DNA from: Duodenibacillus sp964509205
GTDB lineage: Bacteria > Pseudomonadota > Gammaproteobacteria > Burkholderiales > Burkholderiaceae_F
Direction: 5' to 3'
Assembly: GCA_964509205.1 (NCBI GenBank)
Contig: CAZDVW010000010.1
Span: 1 to 63,920 of the forward strand
Length of the DNA stretch: 63,920 nucleotides
Below the pieces are notes generated by a model that saw nothing but the letters and a program-made list of their open reading frames with translations, was not told the origin of the DNA and made no database searches. Of the stretch, positions 8,528 to 17,636 are shown piece after piece (position 1 is the first letter of the stretch; each line of letters opens with the position of its first letter). The translations under genes were made by a program, and so were the position numbers.

Positions 8528-9693
8528 TTTGATGGAGTGTACTTTTTTTCCGTTCGTAACCGCACAGAGTCAATTAACCTGCTAATAAAACTACCCTTTC
8601 CAATGTCATGGCGGGCGTAAAGCGGAAAAGTTGCAATCATTTTTTGTTCAAAATTCACTTGCAGAGTTCCAATGCGGGTTCCTTGCTTTATGGGAGCAAC
8701 AATAGGGTGCATATAAACAACATGTGTTGAGAATCCACCAGTTCCGCGTGTGACGAGTAACTTATGCGGAACAGTTACCCAAACAGCTTTTGAAAAACCA
8801 ACATCAAGCTTATCGCGATTTCCTTTTAGGACATCCAAGCGCGCAATCGTCGCATTATCTTCAAAAAGTTTAATCGTTTCGTAATTAATCCATCCTTGGC
8901 GCAGAAGGTTAAATGATTCGTCGATTGTTTTTTCTCGATTTTTTCCTTGAAGTATTACGCTTATCAGGGAACGGGGGGTTGCTTTTCCATTTTCAACCCT
9001 CAACCAAGAGGAAATAATATTCAGGTTGGAAGCGCTAGCCATCACTCCGTTAATACTAGAACTCTTCCAAAGAGACAAGTTGCCATTTTTTTGAGTATGA
9101 CCAGAAAAAGAAAACTCTGTTTCTGAGAACCAAGAGAAAGCGTTGGGAAATTCCGTTCGAATTTGATTTGAAACCAAAGCAAGATCGAGGGCTGAAGTTT
9201 TTTGATTTTCGGAAGAAATAGGAGAAGAAAAAAAAGAATCTTTCATGCCGAGTTGTTGTGCATAAAAGTTCATTTTTTCACCGAATGCTTCGTAGCTTCC
9301 GCAGAGAAAACGAGCTATGGCTAAGGCTGCATCTTCTGCGCCAAGAACTGAAACAGCACGCAACAGTGTTTCAAGGGGAACCTTCATCCCGGAAACGAGA
9401 TAAATTCGTCTGGAACTTTGAGATACTTGAGTATCTTGATAGTGGATGTCTACGGGATCTTTAAGGTTACTTTTAGAAGCTGTGGATAGTTTTAAAGCAG
9501 TGTACAGTGTCATTAAGCATGTCAGATCTCCCGGATTCACTGCAGTACGGGAATTTTTTTCAAAGATGACAGCGCCGCTTTCGCCGTCAATGAGCACTCC
9601 GATAGGAGCGTCTAATTGGATAGTTGCTGAAGCATTTGTCGAAAAGACAGAGAGGAGTGCTACAGAACAGAAAAAAAGAAAATTCCTTAACAT
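8524..9693 (-). CDS. PBP5-family protein lacking catalytic motifs
   Basis: The fold is that of a D-alanyl-D-alanine carboxypeptidase (peptidase S11): signal peptide ending in ASA, N-terminal LDAPIGVLIDGESGAVIFEK, and a complete PBP5 C-terminal domain (VWVTVPH; HPIVAPIKQGTRIGTLQV). All three active-site motifs are altered. SxxK (SLTK in E. coli PBP5) is DLTC at 56-59, SxN is GAE at 118-120, and KTG is MAS at 218-220. The reading frame is otherwise intact over 389 residues, so this is not simple gene decay. It probably cannot form an acyl-enzyme and may bind peptidoglycan or a partner instead. It heads the operon with ybeD and the MenA-like gene. The fold assignment is firm; the non-catalytic role is inferred. 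Confidence 0.85.
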   Translation of the reverse strand: MLRNFLFFCSVALLSVFSTNASATIQLDAPIGVLIDGESGAVIFEKNSRTAVNPGDLTCLMTLYTALKLSTASKSNLKDPVDIHYQDTQVSQSSRRIYLVSGMKVPLETLLRAVSVLGAEDAALAIARFLCGSYEAFGEKMNFYAQQLGMKDSFFSSPISSENQKTSALDLALVSNQIRTEFPNAFSWFSETEFSFSGHTQKNGNLSLWKSSSINGVMASASNLNIISSWLRVENGKATPRSLISVILQGKNREKTIDESFNLLRQGWINYETIKLFEDNATIARLDVLKGNRDKLDVGFSKAVWVTVPHKLLVTRGTGGFSTHVVYMHPIVAPIKQGTRIGTLQVNFEQKMIATFPLYARHDIGKGSFISRLIDSVRLRTEKKYTPSK

Positions 9694-9762
9694 GCTGTTA
9701 TTTTACGTATTTTGTTTGTTCAGCGCGTTAAGCTTTTCCAGTTCACTCAAAGAGGTGAAAAG

Positions 9763-10515
9763 GTGTATGTAGGAAATGAAGAGGAAGAACTTTCAAGATT
9801 GCTAGGTTCTGAGTTTGTTGTGTCTTGGAAGAGGCAAACGGAAAGTACAAACGATGACGTTAAAAGAATCCTTAAAGAGAACCGTTTTTCTAAAATAGTT
9901 GTCTGCTTGTCGGACAGCCAAATAAAGGGACGCGGAACTCACGGGAGAATTTGGGAAAACGAAGATGATGCAATACTCATCAGCATCGGAGGGTTTAAAA
10001 AAACGCCTTATCCTGAAATGATGCCTGTTTTGGGATGGAATTTGATGAAGTTGTGCCAAAAGATTGATCCAGCTGTTCGTATTAAATGGCCTAATGACTT
10101 ATGGATTAATGAAAAAAAATTTGCAGGGATTCTTTGTGAGACAACACAGTCAGGGGGAAAGAATAAAAACTTTGCCATCGGAATCGGGATAAATCTTTCT
10201 GGATCTAATGTAAATCATGCATATTTAAGAATATCGAAAGAAAGAAAAATATCTTTTTGTGCAGAACTTGTTCACTCTGTTGTTTGCTCAGTGGAAGACT
10301 TTTCAACAACAGAATTACAAAGGGTTTCTGAACAATGGAATCAGTTTGATGCGCTATTTGGATGTTGTGTATTTGTTTCTGATGCAAAAGGTCGGATAAT
10401 TAAAGGCGTAGAAAAAGGAATTAACAAGAAGGGGGAATTGCTTTTGGAAAGGGATAGTCAGACCTATGCCTTTTCAGATGCAACACTCGGAATTTATTCT
10501 GGAAGAGAAGAGTGA
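9763..10515 (+). CDS. birA: Biotin--[acetyl-CoA-carboxylase] ligase, class I
   Basis: BirA activates biotin to biotinyl-5'-AMP and transfers it to the BCCP subunit of acetyl-CoA carboxylase. This is a class I enzyme: there is no N-terminal DNA-binding domain, so it should not repress biotin genes. Seen are RQTESTNDDVK, KWPNDLWINEKKFAGIL and the C-terminal SH3-like part. The nucleotide loop reads KGRGTHGRIW where E. coli BirA has AGRGRRGRKW, so the position of E. coli Arg118 is Thr (residue 59 here). The start GTG at 9763 has AGAGG seven bases upstream. An ATG at 9712 would add 17 residues unlike the family and lies only 18 bases from the divergent gene. Its stop overlaps coaX (GTGA). Confidence 0.88.
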   Translation: MYVGNEEEELSRLLGSEFVVSWKRQTESTNDDVKRILKENRFSKIVVCLSDSQIKGRGTHGRIWENEDDAILISIGGFKKTPYPEMMPVLGWNLMKLCQKIDPAVRIKWPNDLWINEKKFAGILCETTQSGGKNKNFAIGIGINLSGSNVNHAYLRISKERKISFCAELVHSVVCSVEDFSTTELQRVSEQWNQFDALFGCCVFVSDAKGRIIKGVEKGINKKGELLLERDSQTYAFSDATLGIYSGREE

Positions 10516-11270
10516 CAGTTCTATTGGTTGATTTGGGTAATACCGCACTTAAATGGGCTACATCGGATGCTCCAGAGGAACCGCACACATGCGTACATGC
10601 AGGATCCTCCATTGCCTCTAATGAGTTACTAAGCGAATGGAGAGATTTGAAACCGAGTCGTATTCTTGGTTGTATGGTTTCGAGTGAAGCTTTAGCGTTG
10701 TCCTTAACAAAATTTTTCAACCTGCACCAGATAAATTGGGAATGGCTCCAATCAGAAAAAATATTCAATGGACCATTTCGTTTAAAAAACTTATATAACA
10801 ACTATCGACAACTTGGAAGCGATCGTTGGCATGCAGCCATCGGCGCAGTAAGTTTATTTCCAAATCAAGCACTGTTAATTGCCCAGATAGGGACTGCAAC
10901 GACCATTGATACGGTGCTTCCTGGAAAAGATGAAATGGAATTTTTTGGAGGACGCATATTAGCGGGACCGTCTTTGATGATTTCGGCTTTAACCGGAGCG
11001 ACGAGATGCAGGTACAACAGGATTGGAAAAAGAGAAAATTTTCCATTGAATACGGAAGAAGCCATTAGTACAGGGATCATAGAGGCGCATTTAGGCGTTT
11101 TTGAGCATGCGCGGCAGTACGTGCGAAAAAAAGGATTTGAGCCAAAGATTGTTTTTGCCGGAGGCGCAGCTCCGTTACTTGCACCGTATATCGTGGAGGA
11201 ATTTCCTGAGGCTGTTCAAAAACATAATCTTGTGTTGCATGGGCTGTCCTTGCGGGCGAAATTGAATTAA
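10512..11270 (+). CDS. coaX: Type III pantothenate kinase
   Basis: CoaX phosphorylates pantothenate in the first step of coenzyme A synthesis. It needs a monovalent cation and is not feedback-inhibited by CoA. The 252 residues show the ASKHA-fold motifs: VDLGNTALKW (phosphate 1), GSDRWHAAIGA (the GxDR substrate motif), IGTATTID (phosphate 2) and GGRILAGPSLM (adenosine). It starts with GTG overlapping the birA stop by four bases, the usual birA-coaX pairing in betaproteobacteria. A SPOR-domain gene follows ten bases later. This is an ordinary member of the family. Confidence 0.95.
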   Translation: MTVLLVDLGNTALKWATSDAPEEPHTCVHAGSSIASNELLSEWRDLKPSRILGCMVSSEALALSLTKFFNLHQINWEWLQSEKIFNGPFRLKNLYNNYRQLGSDRWHAAIGAVSLFPNQALLIAQIGTATTIDTVLPGKDEMEFFGGRILAGPSLMISALTGATRCRYNRIGKRENFPLNTEEAISTGIIEAHLGVFEHARQYVRKKGFEPKIVFAGGAAPLLAPYIVEEFPEAVQKHNLVLHGLSLRAKLN

Positions 11271-11280
11271 AACGTCGTCC

Positions 11281-11928
11281 ATGAAAAAAACTATTATTTT
11301 TTTGTTTTTTGTACTGCTTGCTTTGTTCAGTTATCTTGCTTATGAGCATTTACAGAGCGAACAAAGCATTGTCACGATAACTGTTCCTTTGGAAGTGAGA
11401 CTTCAGTCTTCTACGATAGAAAAAGAAGTTAAAACAGAAGGTAAAACAATCGAGGTTGAGTCGTCTAAAGAATGTTATGTTTTAGGACCTATTTCCAGCG
11501 AAGCTGTAAAGCAAATTGCTCCTCTTTTGCGTCAAAGAGGGCTGCAGAGACAGGTTGTTATTAGTGATCATTTTTTACCAGAAAGGTTCATTGTTTTTCT
11601 TGGACCGCTTGAGAATAAGACGTCACTCAGAGCGTTTTTAAAACAATTGAAACAACAGGGCTTCAAAAGAGTTCGCCCCATTGAACGAGGAGTGATGGCA
11701 CCAGGGATTGAAATTGCGGAATTTGACACTGAAAGCAAAGCTTTGACTTATATTGAATCAGGAAAAGCTCCGCAAATTTCAGGTATTCGCGTTATCAAAC
11801 GACTCGGCGGACCTTCTGGAAAGGTCAATCTAATTTTTCAATCACTTGATGAAAATCAGGCTGATGAACTTTTTAAATTAGCAACTCGGCACGGGCTGAA
11901 AGATGTTCAAAGTTGCCATAAAAATTAA
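11281..11928 (+). CDS. SPOR-domain membrane-anchored protein
   Basis: This 215-residue protein starts with one N-terminal hydrophobic segment (residues 3-23, IIFLFFVLLALFSYLAYEHL) and should expose the rest to the periplasm. The region from about 65 to 130 resembles a SPOR domain, which binds denuded septal glycan: CYVLGPISSEAVKQIAPLL and FLGPLENKTSLRAFLKQL fit the first helix and the GP-turn strand. The C-terminal 80 residues are not recognised. A SPOR-like protein after coaX is a recurrent betaproteobacterial arrangement. The function is probably in envelope or septum biology. It is the last gene of the birA-coaX operon, before the strong hairpin. Confidence 0.7.
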   Translation: MKKTIIFLFFVLLALFSYLAYEHLQSEQSIVTITVPLEVRLQSSTIEKEVKTEGKTIEVESSKECYVLGPISSEAVKQIAPLLRQRGLQRQVVISDHFLPERFIVFLGPLENKTSLRAFLKQLKQQGFKRVRPIERGVMAPGIEIAEFDTESKALTYIESGKAPQISGIRVIKRLGGPSGKVNLIFQSLDENQADELFKLATRHGLKDVQSCHKN

Positions 11929-11947
11929 GAAAAAGAGAGGAGAGGCG

Positions 11948-11990
11948 AGAATTCACACAACCGACCTTTTTTGATGGTTGTGTGAATTCT
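11948..11990. terminator. Long palindromic terminator between convergent genes
   Basis: Perfect 15-base arms (AGAATTCACACAACC and GGTTGTGTGAATTCT) flank a 13-base loop that itself contains a T6 run. It sits between the rightward birA-coaX-SPOR operon and the leftward FAD oxidoreductase, so it can serve both. The downstream T tract is short (TTATTGTTCT). Confidence 0.8.
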
Positions 11991-12024
11991 TATTGTTCTA
12001 GGACAGCAGGAGTGTCTGGTTACT

Positions 12025-15000
12025 CTACACCAAAACGTTTTCGATACCGTCCTTTTGTACTTTTTCGATGAAGGACGCTAACCAATTTTCTCCCAGTTTC
12101 ATACGAGCCAACTCGACGACAAGAAACTCAGAAGTTGTTTTTGTTGCCTGCGAATAACGGCTCATCCCTTGGAAACATCCAGGGCAGGTTGTCAAGATTC
12201 TTACATTGCCGTCAAAGTTATCTTTTGAGAGCTCTGAGCGCATCTGAAGGATATTTTCTTCTTTTCTGAAGCGCACCTGTGTTGCTATGTCCGGACGGCC
12301 GACAGCGAATGTTCCTGCTTCACCACAACAATAATTGGTTTGAAGAACTCGGCTTGTATCTCCAGGACAAATGAGCTTGTTGACTACTTCTATCGGCTTT
12401 TGAGAAGCAAATGGAGAATGGCAGGGATCGTGGTACAAATACCGCGTTCCTTCGTCGCCCTTTACTGAAAAATTCTTCTGCGCAAGAAATTCATGTATGT
12501 CGATGAGTTGACACCCAGGGAATATTTGCTCGAAATGGTACTCCTTCAGTTGTTTCAAACAAGTTCCGCAACTGACGACAACTGTCTTAATATCTAAGTA
12601 GTTAAGTGTGTTGGCAATACGATGGAATAAGACACGATTATCTGTAATGAGTTTCTCTGCCAAAGAGCCTTGTCCGTTTCCTCTTTGAGGATAACCACAG
12701 CACATGTAACGAGGAGGGAGGACAGTTTGCACATTGTTTTCATAAAGCAAAGCAAGTGTTGCAATTCCAACCTCTGGAAATAAACGATCGTTTCCACACC
12801 CAGGAAAGTACAAAACGGCTTCGGAATCTATTGCTTCCGGTTTTCGGATAATCGGAACGCGTGTCTGGTCGTTTAGCCCGAGGGTGGCACGCATGGTCTT
12901 TGTTAGACGAGGTTTCGGAAGTTTTCGATTAACAAGCGTAATTACTTGTTCAACAAAGGGTTGTTTTCCCGTTGTGTTTGGTGGGCGCTTTAAGGCGGGC
13001 TGAATTGCAACGGAAAGAAGACGATTAGCACTGCGTTGGGCATTAAATCCAAATTGGATTAGAGCCTTTCTGGCAGCTTCAACAGCCTTTGGATTTTGAA
13101 GATTTAAAAAGGCCATTCCTGCGGCTTTTGCCGGCTGTAAGTGCTTCAGTCCTGAATTGTGCAAGAGATCCCGCATCAGAATCGTCACATCACCGAAGTT
13201 GATTTTCACAGGACAGCCGGGACGACATTTCATGCAGAGCGTGCAGTGATCCGAAAGATCTTCTATGGCTTCTAAGTGACGCTGACTTAAACCGCGGCGA
13301 GTCTGTTCCTCATAAAGGAAAGCTTCAATAAGCAGGGATGTTGCAAGAATTTTGTTTCTAGGAGAATAAAGCAGATTTGCCCTTGGTACATGGGTTGTAC
13401 AGCGCGGTTTGCATTTGCCGCAGCGAAGACAGTTTTTTATGGAATCACTGATAGCTTTAATTTGAACCTGCTGCATGATGAGCGACTCTGCTCCGAGCAG
13501 GTTAAAACTTGGTGTATAGGCATTAGTAAGACCACTTTCTTTCCGAAGCTTTCCTGCATTGAAGTGACGCTGCGGGTCAACACGATCCAAATAGTTATAG
13601 AAGGGAAGTAGATCTTTTTCATCGACAAAAGCGATTTTCGTTAAGCCGATTCCATGTTCTCCGGTAATAGAACCGCCGAGTTTTTTTGCGGCATTCATGA
13701 CAAGAGAGATCGCTTTTTCTCCAAGTTGCATCATTGCATAGTTATCGGAGTTCAGAGGGACATTCGTATGAACATTCCCATCGCCTGCATGCATGTGTAA
13801 AGCGATAAAGACACGACCGCGAAGAACTTTATCGTGGAGTTTATCAATGGTTTCGATTAGCTCTTCAAAGATATTACTGGGGAAAATTTTTGCCAAAGGC
13901 GAACGAACTTCTTCGTGCCAAGAAATGCGCAAAATGCGATCGTAAACAACATTGAACAGAGTTGAATCTGTCCCATAAGATTTAACAGAGTTAGCGAGAA
14001 TATGAACGCCTAGGGGTTTCAGTTTTGCGAGAGCTTGTTTTAGAGGACAATCGAGATTTTCAAGAATAAATACCCAACGTTTTCGAGTTTGTTCAAGCAA
14101 CTGAAGGGCCTTCGGAAGTGCCTCAACAAGGAGTTTCTCTTGGGATTCATTTGTTGGGGACAAGGCGATGTTTTCCTTCTTTTTCAAGTAGGACTCAACA
14201 GCATCGACCATTTCCAGTTTATTCTTAATAGAGCACTCGATGTTAAAGCGCTCACAGATGATTGTGTAGTCCCCAATTTTGTTCAGAGGAATGACAACAT
14301 CTTCGTTGAGTTTGAAGGCGTTTGTGTGAGCGCTGATTGCAGCTGTGCGGCTTCTCTCGTGCCAAAATTGGAATCGTTTTTCTGGGGTATTTGCAACGTA
14401 ACCCTCGCCATTATGCTTTTCGCAAAGGGCAACAACTTTTTCACAAATACGGTCTAACGCAGAGTCATCATCACCAACAATGTCGCCGACAAGAACCATC
14501 TTTGGAAATTCATTGCGTTGGGTTTTTGGCGGATAATCGATGGCATGTAAATATCTGTCATCCATATGCTCAAGTCCGGCCAACATGCAGCCTTCGGGGT
14601 GACTGTCGAGCATTTCTGTAATACCAACAATGGCCGGACCAGCCTCACTGGCAGCGCCGAAAAACTCGAGGCAAACGGTACGGCCAAGCTTAGGAAGTCT
14701 GTGCAAAACCCATGTCGCGGCGGTGATTAAACCGTCGCACCCTTCTTTTTGTACTCCAGGAAGTCCTCCAAGATACTTGTTTGATACATCTTTTCCAAGT
14801 CCCGCTTTCCGAAAAGTCGTTCCTGGAATCGTGAGAAGTTCTTTTTTGAGAATCTTAGCTGTTGCAGGATTGTTATCTGATCCGTCTCGAGTGGTGATTT
14901 CCCAAGTGACCGTGTGTTGCTTATGAATTTTGTCTAAATTGTGGTTAAGACGGACAACTTCAACCCAATTTCCCGATGGATTAACCATGCGATAGCTGGC

Positions 15001-15939
15001 AAGATTGTCAACAGCTGTTCCCCAAAGACAGGCCTTTTTACCGCCGGAGTTCTCGCTAATGTTTCCGCCGATTGTTGAGCTGTCAGCACTGGCAGGGTCA
15101 ACGGAAAAGACAAGATCTGCAGCAGAGGCGGCTTGCATGACTTGTCGAGTGATGGCACCGGCTCCTGTGGCAATTACAGGCGTCGTTGTACTGTGACCGG
15201 GCAGTGTCTGCTGAAAAACGGGGCCGATAAAATCGAGTTTTTCCGTGTTAATGACGGCGCTCATTGCGCTCATCGGAACACAGCCGCCTGTGTAACCCGT
15301 TCCGCCTCCGCGAGGGATGATGACAAGACCTAGATCAATGCAAGAGCGGATGATGGCAGGAATTTCTGATTCGCTGTCAGGGGTTAAAACAACAAAGGGG
15401 TATTCAATACGCCAATCCGTAGCATCTGTGACGTGTGATACTCGTGTAAAAGGATCAAAACGGATGTTGTCTTTATGGGTATAACGTTTAAGTTTTCGAT
15501 AAATTTTATTACGCAGTTTGGCCGCGTCAGTGAAACTTTTCTCAAAATTATCGACAGCAAGGGATGCACGCTCGATAAGTTTGCCGACTTCTGTGTCCTC
15601 CGTTTTGTCTGCTTTACGACGCTTGTTCATTTCACTCAAGCGATGACGCAGAGCATTGATGAGAAGGAGACGCCTCTTTTTATCTTGTAGCAAATCGTCT
15701 TGTAAGTAAGGGTTTCTTTGAACAACCCAGATGTCGCCAAGAACTTCAAATAGCATTCTTGCAGACTGCCCCGTTCTTGAGAGGGAACGTAAACTTGCCA
15801 GGAGAGTCCAACTGTCTTCGCCGAGAAGGCGAATGACAATTTCCTTATCAGAAAAAGAAGTGTAGTTGTAAGGAATTTCTCGAACTCTAGTCTCAGTTGT
15901 AGGAGGGTTTTCCAAGGGCAAGTTATTCATGGATTTCAT
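12025..15939 (-). CDS. DUF3683-type FAD-linked / Fe-S oxidoreductase
   Basis: This 1,304-residue fusion enzyme is typical of betaproteobacteria. The domains in order are: DUF3683 N-terminus (about 1-150); FAD_binding_4 with PRGGGTGYTGGCVP (about 209-222); the FAD-oxidase C-terminal domain with HMHAGDGNVHTN and GGSITGEHGIG; two 4Fe-4S clusters (CLRCGKCKPRC and CTLCMKCRPGC); and CCG domains (CCGYPQRGNG, SCGTCLKQ, CCGEAGTF, TCPGCFQG). The layout matches D-lactate or D-2-hydroxyacid dehydrogenases with a GlpC-like electron-transfer half in one chain. The substrate is not known from sequence and the electrons probably enter the quinone pool. Two Met codons (1 and 4) could start it; neither has a good ribosome site. 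It is monocistronic. Confidence 0.9.
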   Translation of the reverse strand: MKSMNNLPLENPPTTETRVREIPYNYTSFSDKEIVIRLLGEDSWTLLASLRSLSRTGQSARMLFEVLGDIWVVQRNPYLQDDLLQDKKRRLLLINALRHRLSEMNKRRKADKTEDTEVGKLIERASLAVDNFEKSFTDAAKLRNKIYRKLKRYTHKDNIRFDPFTRVSHVTDATDWRIEYPFVVLTPDSESEIPAIIRSCIDLGLVIIPRGGGTGYTGGCVPMSAMSAVINTEKLDFIGPVFQQTLPGHSTTTPVIATGAGAITRQVMQAASAADLVFSVDPASADSSTIGGNISENSGGKKACLWGTAVDNLASYRMVNPSGNWVEVVRLNHNLDKIHKQHTVTWEITTRDGSDNNPATAKILKKELLTIPGTTFRKAGLGKDVSNKYLGGLPGVQKEGCDGLITAATWVLHRLPKLGRTVCLEFFGAASEAGPAIVGITEMLDSHPEGCMLAGLEHMDDRYLHAIDYPPKTQRNEFPKMVLVGDIVGDDDSALDRICEKVVALCEKHNGEGYVANTPEKRFQFWHERSRTAAISAHTNAFKLNEDVVIPLNKIGDYTIICERFNIECSIKNKLEMVDAVESYLKKKENIALSPTNESQEKLLVEALPKALQLLEQTRKRWVFILENLDCPLKQALAKLKPLGVHILANSVKSYGTDSTLFNVVYDRILRISWHEEVRSPLAKIFPSNIFEELIETIDKLHDKVLRGRVFIALHMHAGDGNVHTNVPLNSDNYAMMQLGEKAISLVMNAAKKLGGSITGEHGIGLTKIAFVDEKDLLPFYNYLDRVDPQRHFNAGKLRKESGLTNAYTPSFNLLGAESLIMQQVQIKAISDSIKNCLRCGKCKPRCTTHVPRANLLYSPRNKILATSLLIEAFLYEEQTRRGLSQRHLEAIEDLSDHCTLCMKCRPGCPVKINFGDVTILMRDLLHNSGLKHLQPAKAAGMAFLNLQNPKAVEAARKALIQFGFNAQRSANRLLSVAIQPALKRPPNTTGKQPFVEQVITLVNRKLPKPRLTKTMRATLGLNDQTRVPIIRKPEAIDSEAVLYFPGCGNDRLFPEVGIATLALLYENNVQTVLPPRYMCCGYPQRGNGQGSLAEKLITDNRVLFHRIANTLNYLDIKTVVVSCGTCLKQLKEYHFEQIFPGCQLIDIHEFLAQKNFSVKGDEGTRYLYHDPCHSPFASQKPIEVVNKLICPGDTSRVLQTNYCCGEAGTFAVGRPDIATQVRFRKEENILQMRSELSKDNFDGNVRILTTCPGCFQGMSRYSQATKTTSEFLVVELARMKLGENWLASFIEKVQKDGIENVLV

Positions 15940-16226
15940 AATTTAGAAAATCACAAATGGGTGCGACGAAAAGAAAGATAGACTGTCCATTGTACATGCT
16001 AGCCTGAAAGGGTGCGGATCAGGTAACGATTCCTTTTGAGAGATCGATCGTAAAGGCGGGATGATTTGGCACTGTTGTTCAGGACATGATTTTGTTCGAA
16101 AATCGTCAAAATAGGGGAGAAGGGAAGTTTGGTTTTTCTCTTTTGAGCTTGTAAAGTATTCCGAGAAATAATTCCGCAAACTTCCCGTGATCTAAAACGA
16201 CAAAATAGTTGTGTGTGTTAGTCTCC
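15940..16226. other. Gap with distant inverted repeat
   Basis: No gene is visible. Perfect 10-base arms GGGAAGTTTG (16122-16131) and CAAACTTCCC (16177-16186) are 45 bases apart. Leftward, this lies after the M20 dipeptidase stop and about 180-250 bases before the FAD oxidoreductase start, so it could be the end of the former transcript or a structured leader of the latter. No clear sigma-70 promoter was recognised here. Confidence 0.4.
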
Positions 16227-17630
16227 TCAGGGTACACGCACGATGATTCTAGACAGAGCACAGCATAGTTTTTCGACATAATCAAGACGCAATGCTTCAT
16301 CCGGACCATGAGCATTGGAATTGGGTCCAAGAACACCGGTAAGCAGAAATTGGGCTTTCGGACAAGTCGATTGAAAAACATTGCAAATAGATAATGTACC
16401 TCCTTCACCTGAGTAAACAGCTGGTTTTCCAAAAATGTCTAGGCTGGCATCATTTATTTCTCGAGAAAGCCATTCAGCTTCTTCTGGAGCATTCCATCCT
16501 TCAGAGGATGAAACGTCAGATAATTCGACACTGGCTCCGAAGGGAGGATCGTCAAGGAGTATCCTTTTCAAAGCAGATTCTGCCGCTTGGGAATCAATCA
16601 TTGGGGGCAGACGTAATGAAAGTTTCAATGAGGTGGATGCGCGCAGAACATTTCCTGCTTTATTGATGTCGGGAAGCCCTTGTGCTCCTATGATCGTTAG
16701 TTGCGGTAGCCACGTCTGCGCAATGAGATTTTCTTCGATAGTCTTCGACAGCGTGATGGGGGCGTTAATCCAAGGGAAATCATGTTTAAACGAAGTAATG
16801 CGTTTTGCTTTTTCTCGAAGTTGTTCTAATCTAGTTGCAGGGATAGTGGTGTAAAAGGCTTTGTCAAGAATTTTTCCTGAGGAGCTGTCCTCGAGACGGT
16901 CAAGCAGGTTTCGAGCAATCATAAAGGAGTCAGGAACGATACCAGATGCAACCCCGGAATGAACTCCGTGATTCAGCACGCTCACCTTCAATGTTGCTCT
17001 CAGGATGCCGCGGAAATTTGTCGTGACGTATAAACCTGAGTAATCGATGCAGCCTGCGTCGAGAACAAGAATCAGCGCAACATTGCTCAATCGTGGAGCT
17101 AAGAGTTGCATCCAGTGGGAAAAATCGAAGGAGCCGGATTCTTCGCAAGTTTCAAAAACTCCCCAAATTCTTGGATGCGAAAGACCGCCGGATTCCAAGG
17201 CCTTCGCAATACTCACGGCGGAGTAAAAACTGTAGCCATCATCGGCAACACCTCGACCGTATAAGACAGTATCTTCTTGGGTTGCGGAAAAAGGACATCT
17301 GTTGTTGCTCCATCCGTTGCCCTCAGGTTGTTTGTCTAAATGTCCGTAAAAAAGGACGTCACCGTGACTTGCAGAATCCCCAAAAGCAGGAATTTCAAAG
17401 AACAATAATGGAGATCTGCCAGGGGATTCCAGAATTTCAAATTGGATGTTGCTAAGAAGTTTTTCTCCAAAACTCTTTGCAATCTCAATTGCTTTATGAA
17501 GCTCTCCGTGTCTTTCCCAGTCTGGATCAAATGAAGGAGAAAGACTTTGTATGCTGACAAATTCTTTAAGAGCACATAGGGTTTCACTATGCCAAAGGTT
17601 CTTAAGAAGAAAATCTGTTTTCGAAAACAT
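16227..17630 (-). CDS. M20 family metallo-dipeptidase, CNDP-like
   Basis: This 467-residue zinc peptidase resembles cytosolic non-specific dipeptidases. Metal and catalytic motifs are in order: FYGHLDKQP (His ligand and Asp), RGVADDGYSFY (bridging Asp), FETCEESGS (general base and Glu ligand), LDAGCIDYSG, and the C-terminal SNAHGPDEAL (His ligand). The lid domain lies between about residues 200 and 370. It probably cleaves dipeptides or short peptides in the cytosol. It is the last gene after rlpA (six bases apart, same strand). Nothing in the sequence shows a signal peptide, and the exact substrate is not visible. Confidence 0.88.
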   Translation of the reverse strand: MFSKTDFLLKNLWHSETLCALKEFVSIQSLSPSFDPDWERHGELHKAIEIAKSFGEKLLSNIQFEILESPGRSPLLFFEIPAFGDSASHGDVLFYGHLDKQPEGNGWSNNRCPFSATQEDTVLYGRGVADDGYSFYSAVSIAKALESGGLSHPRIWGVFETCEESGSFDFSHWMQLLAPRLSNVALILVLDAGCIDYSGLYVTTNFRGILRATLKVSVLNHGVHSGVASGIVPDSFMIARNLLDRLEDSSSGKILDKAFYTTIPATRLEQLREKAKRITSFKHDFPWINAPITLSKTIEENLIAQTWLPQLTIIGAQGLPDINKAGNVLRASTSLKLSLRLPPMIDSQAAESALKRILLDDPPFGASVELSDVSSSEGWNAPEEAEWLSREINDASLDIFGKPAVYSGEGGTLSICNVFQSTCPKAQFLLTGVLGPNSNAHGPDEALRLDYVEKLCCALSRIIVRVP

Positions 17631-17636
17631 GGATAG

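Noticed and set aside
9712..9762. Earlier ATG for birA
   Set aside because: It leaves 18 bases to the divergent gene, adds non-family residues and lacks a ribosome site; GTG 9763 has AGAGG at good spacing.
16094..16106. TTGTTCGAAAATC resembling a tRNA T-arm
   Set aside because: No acceptor or anticodon stem can be built around it.
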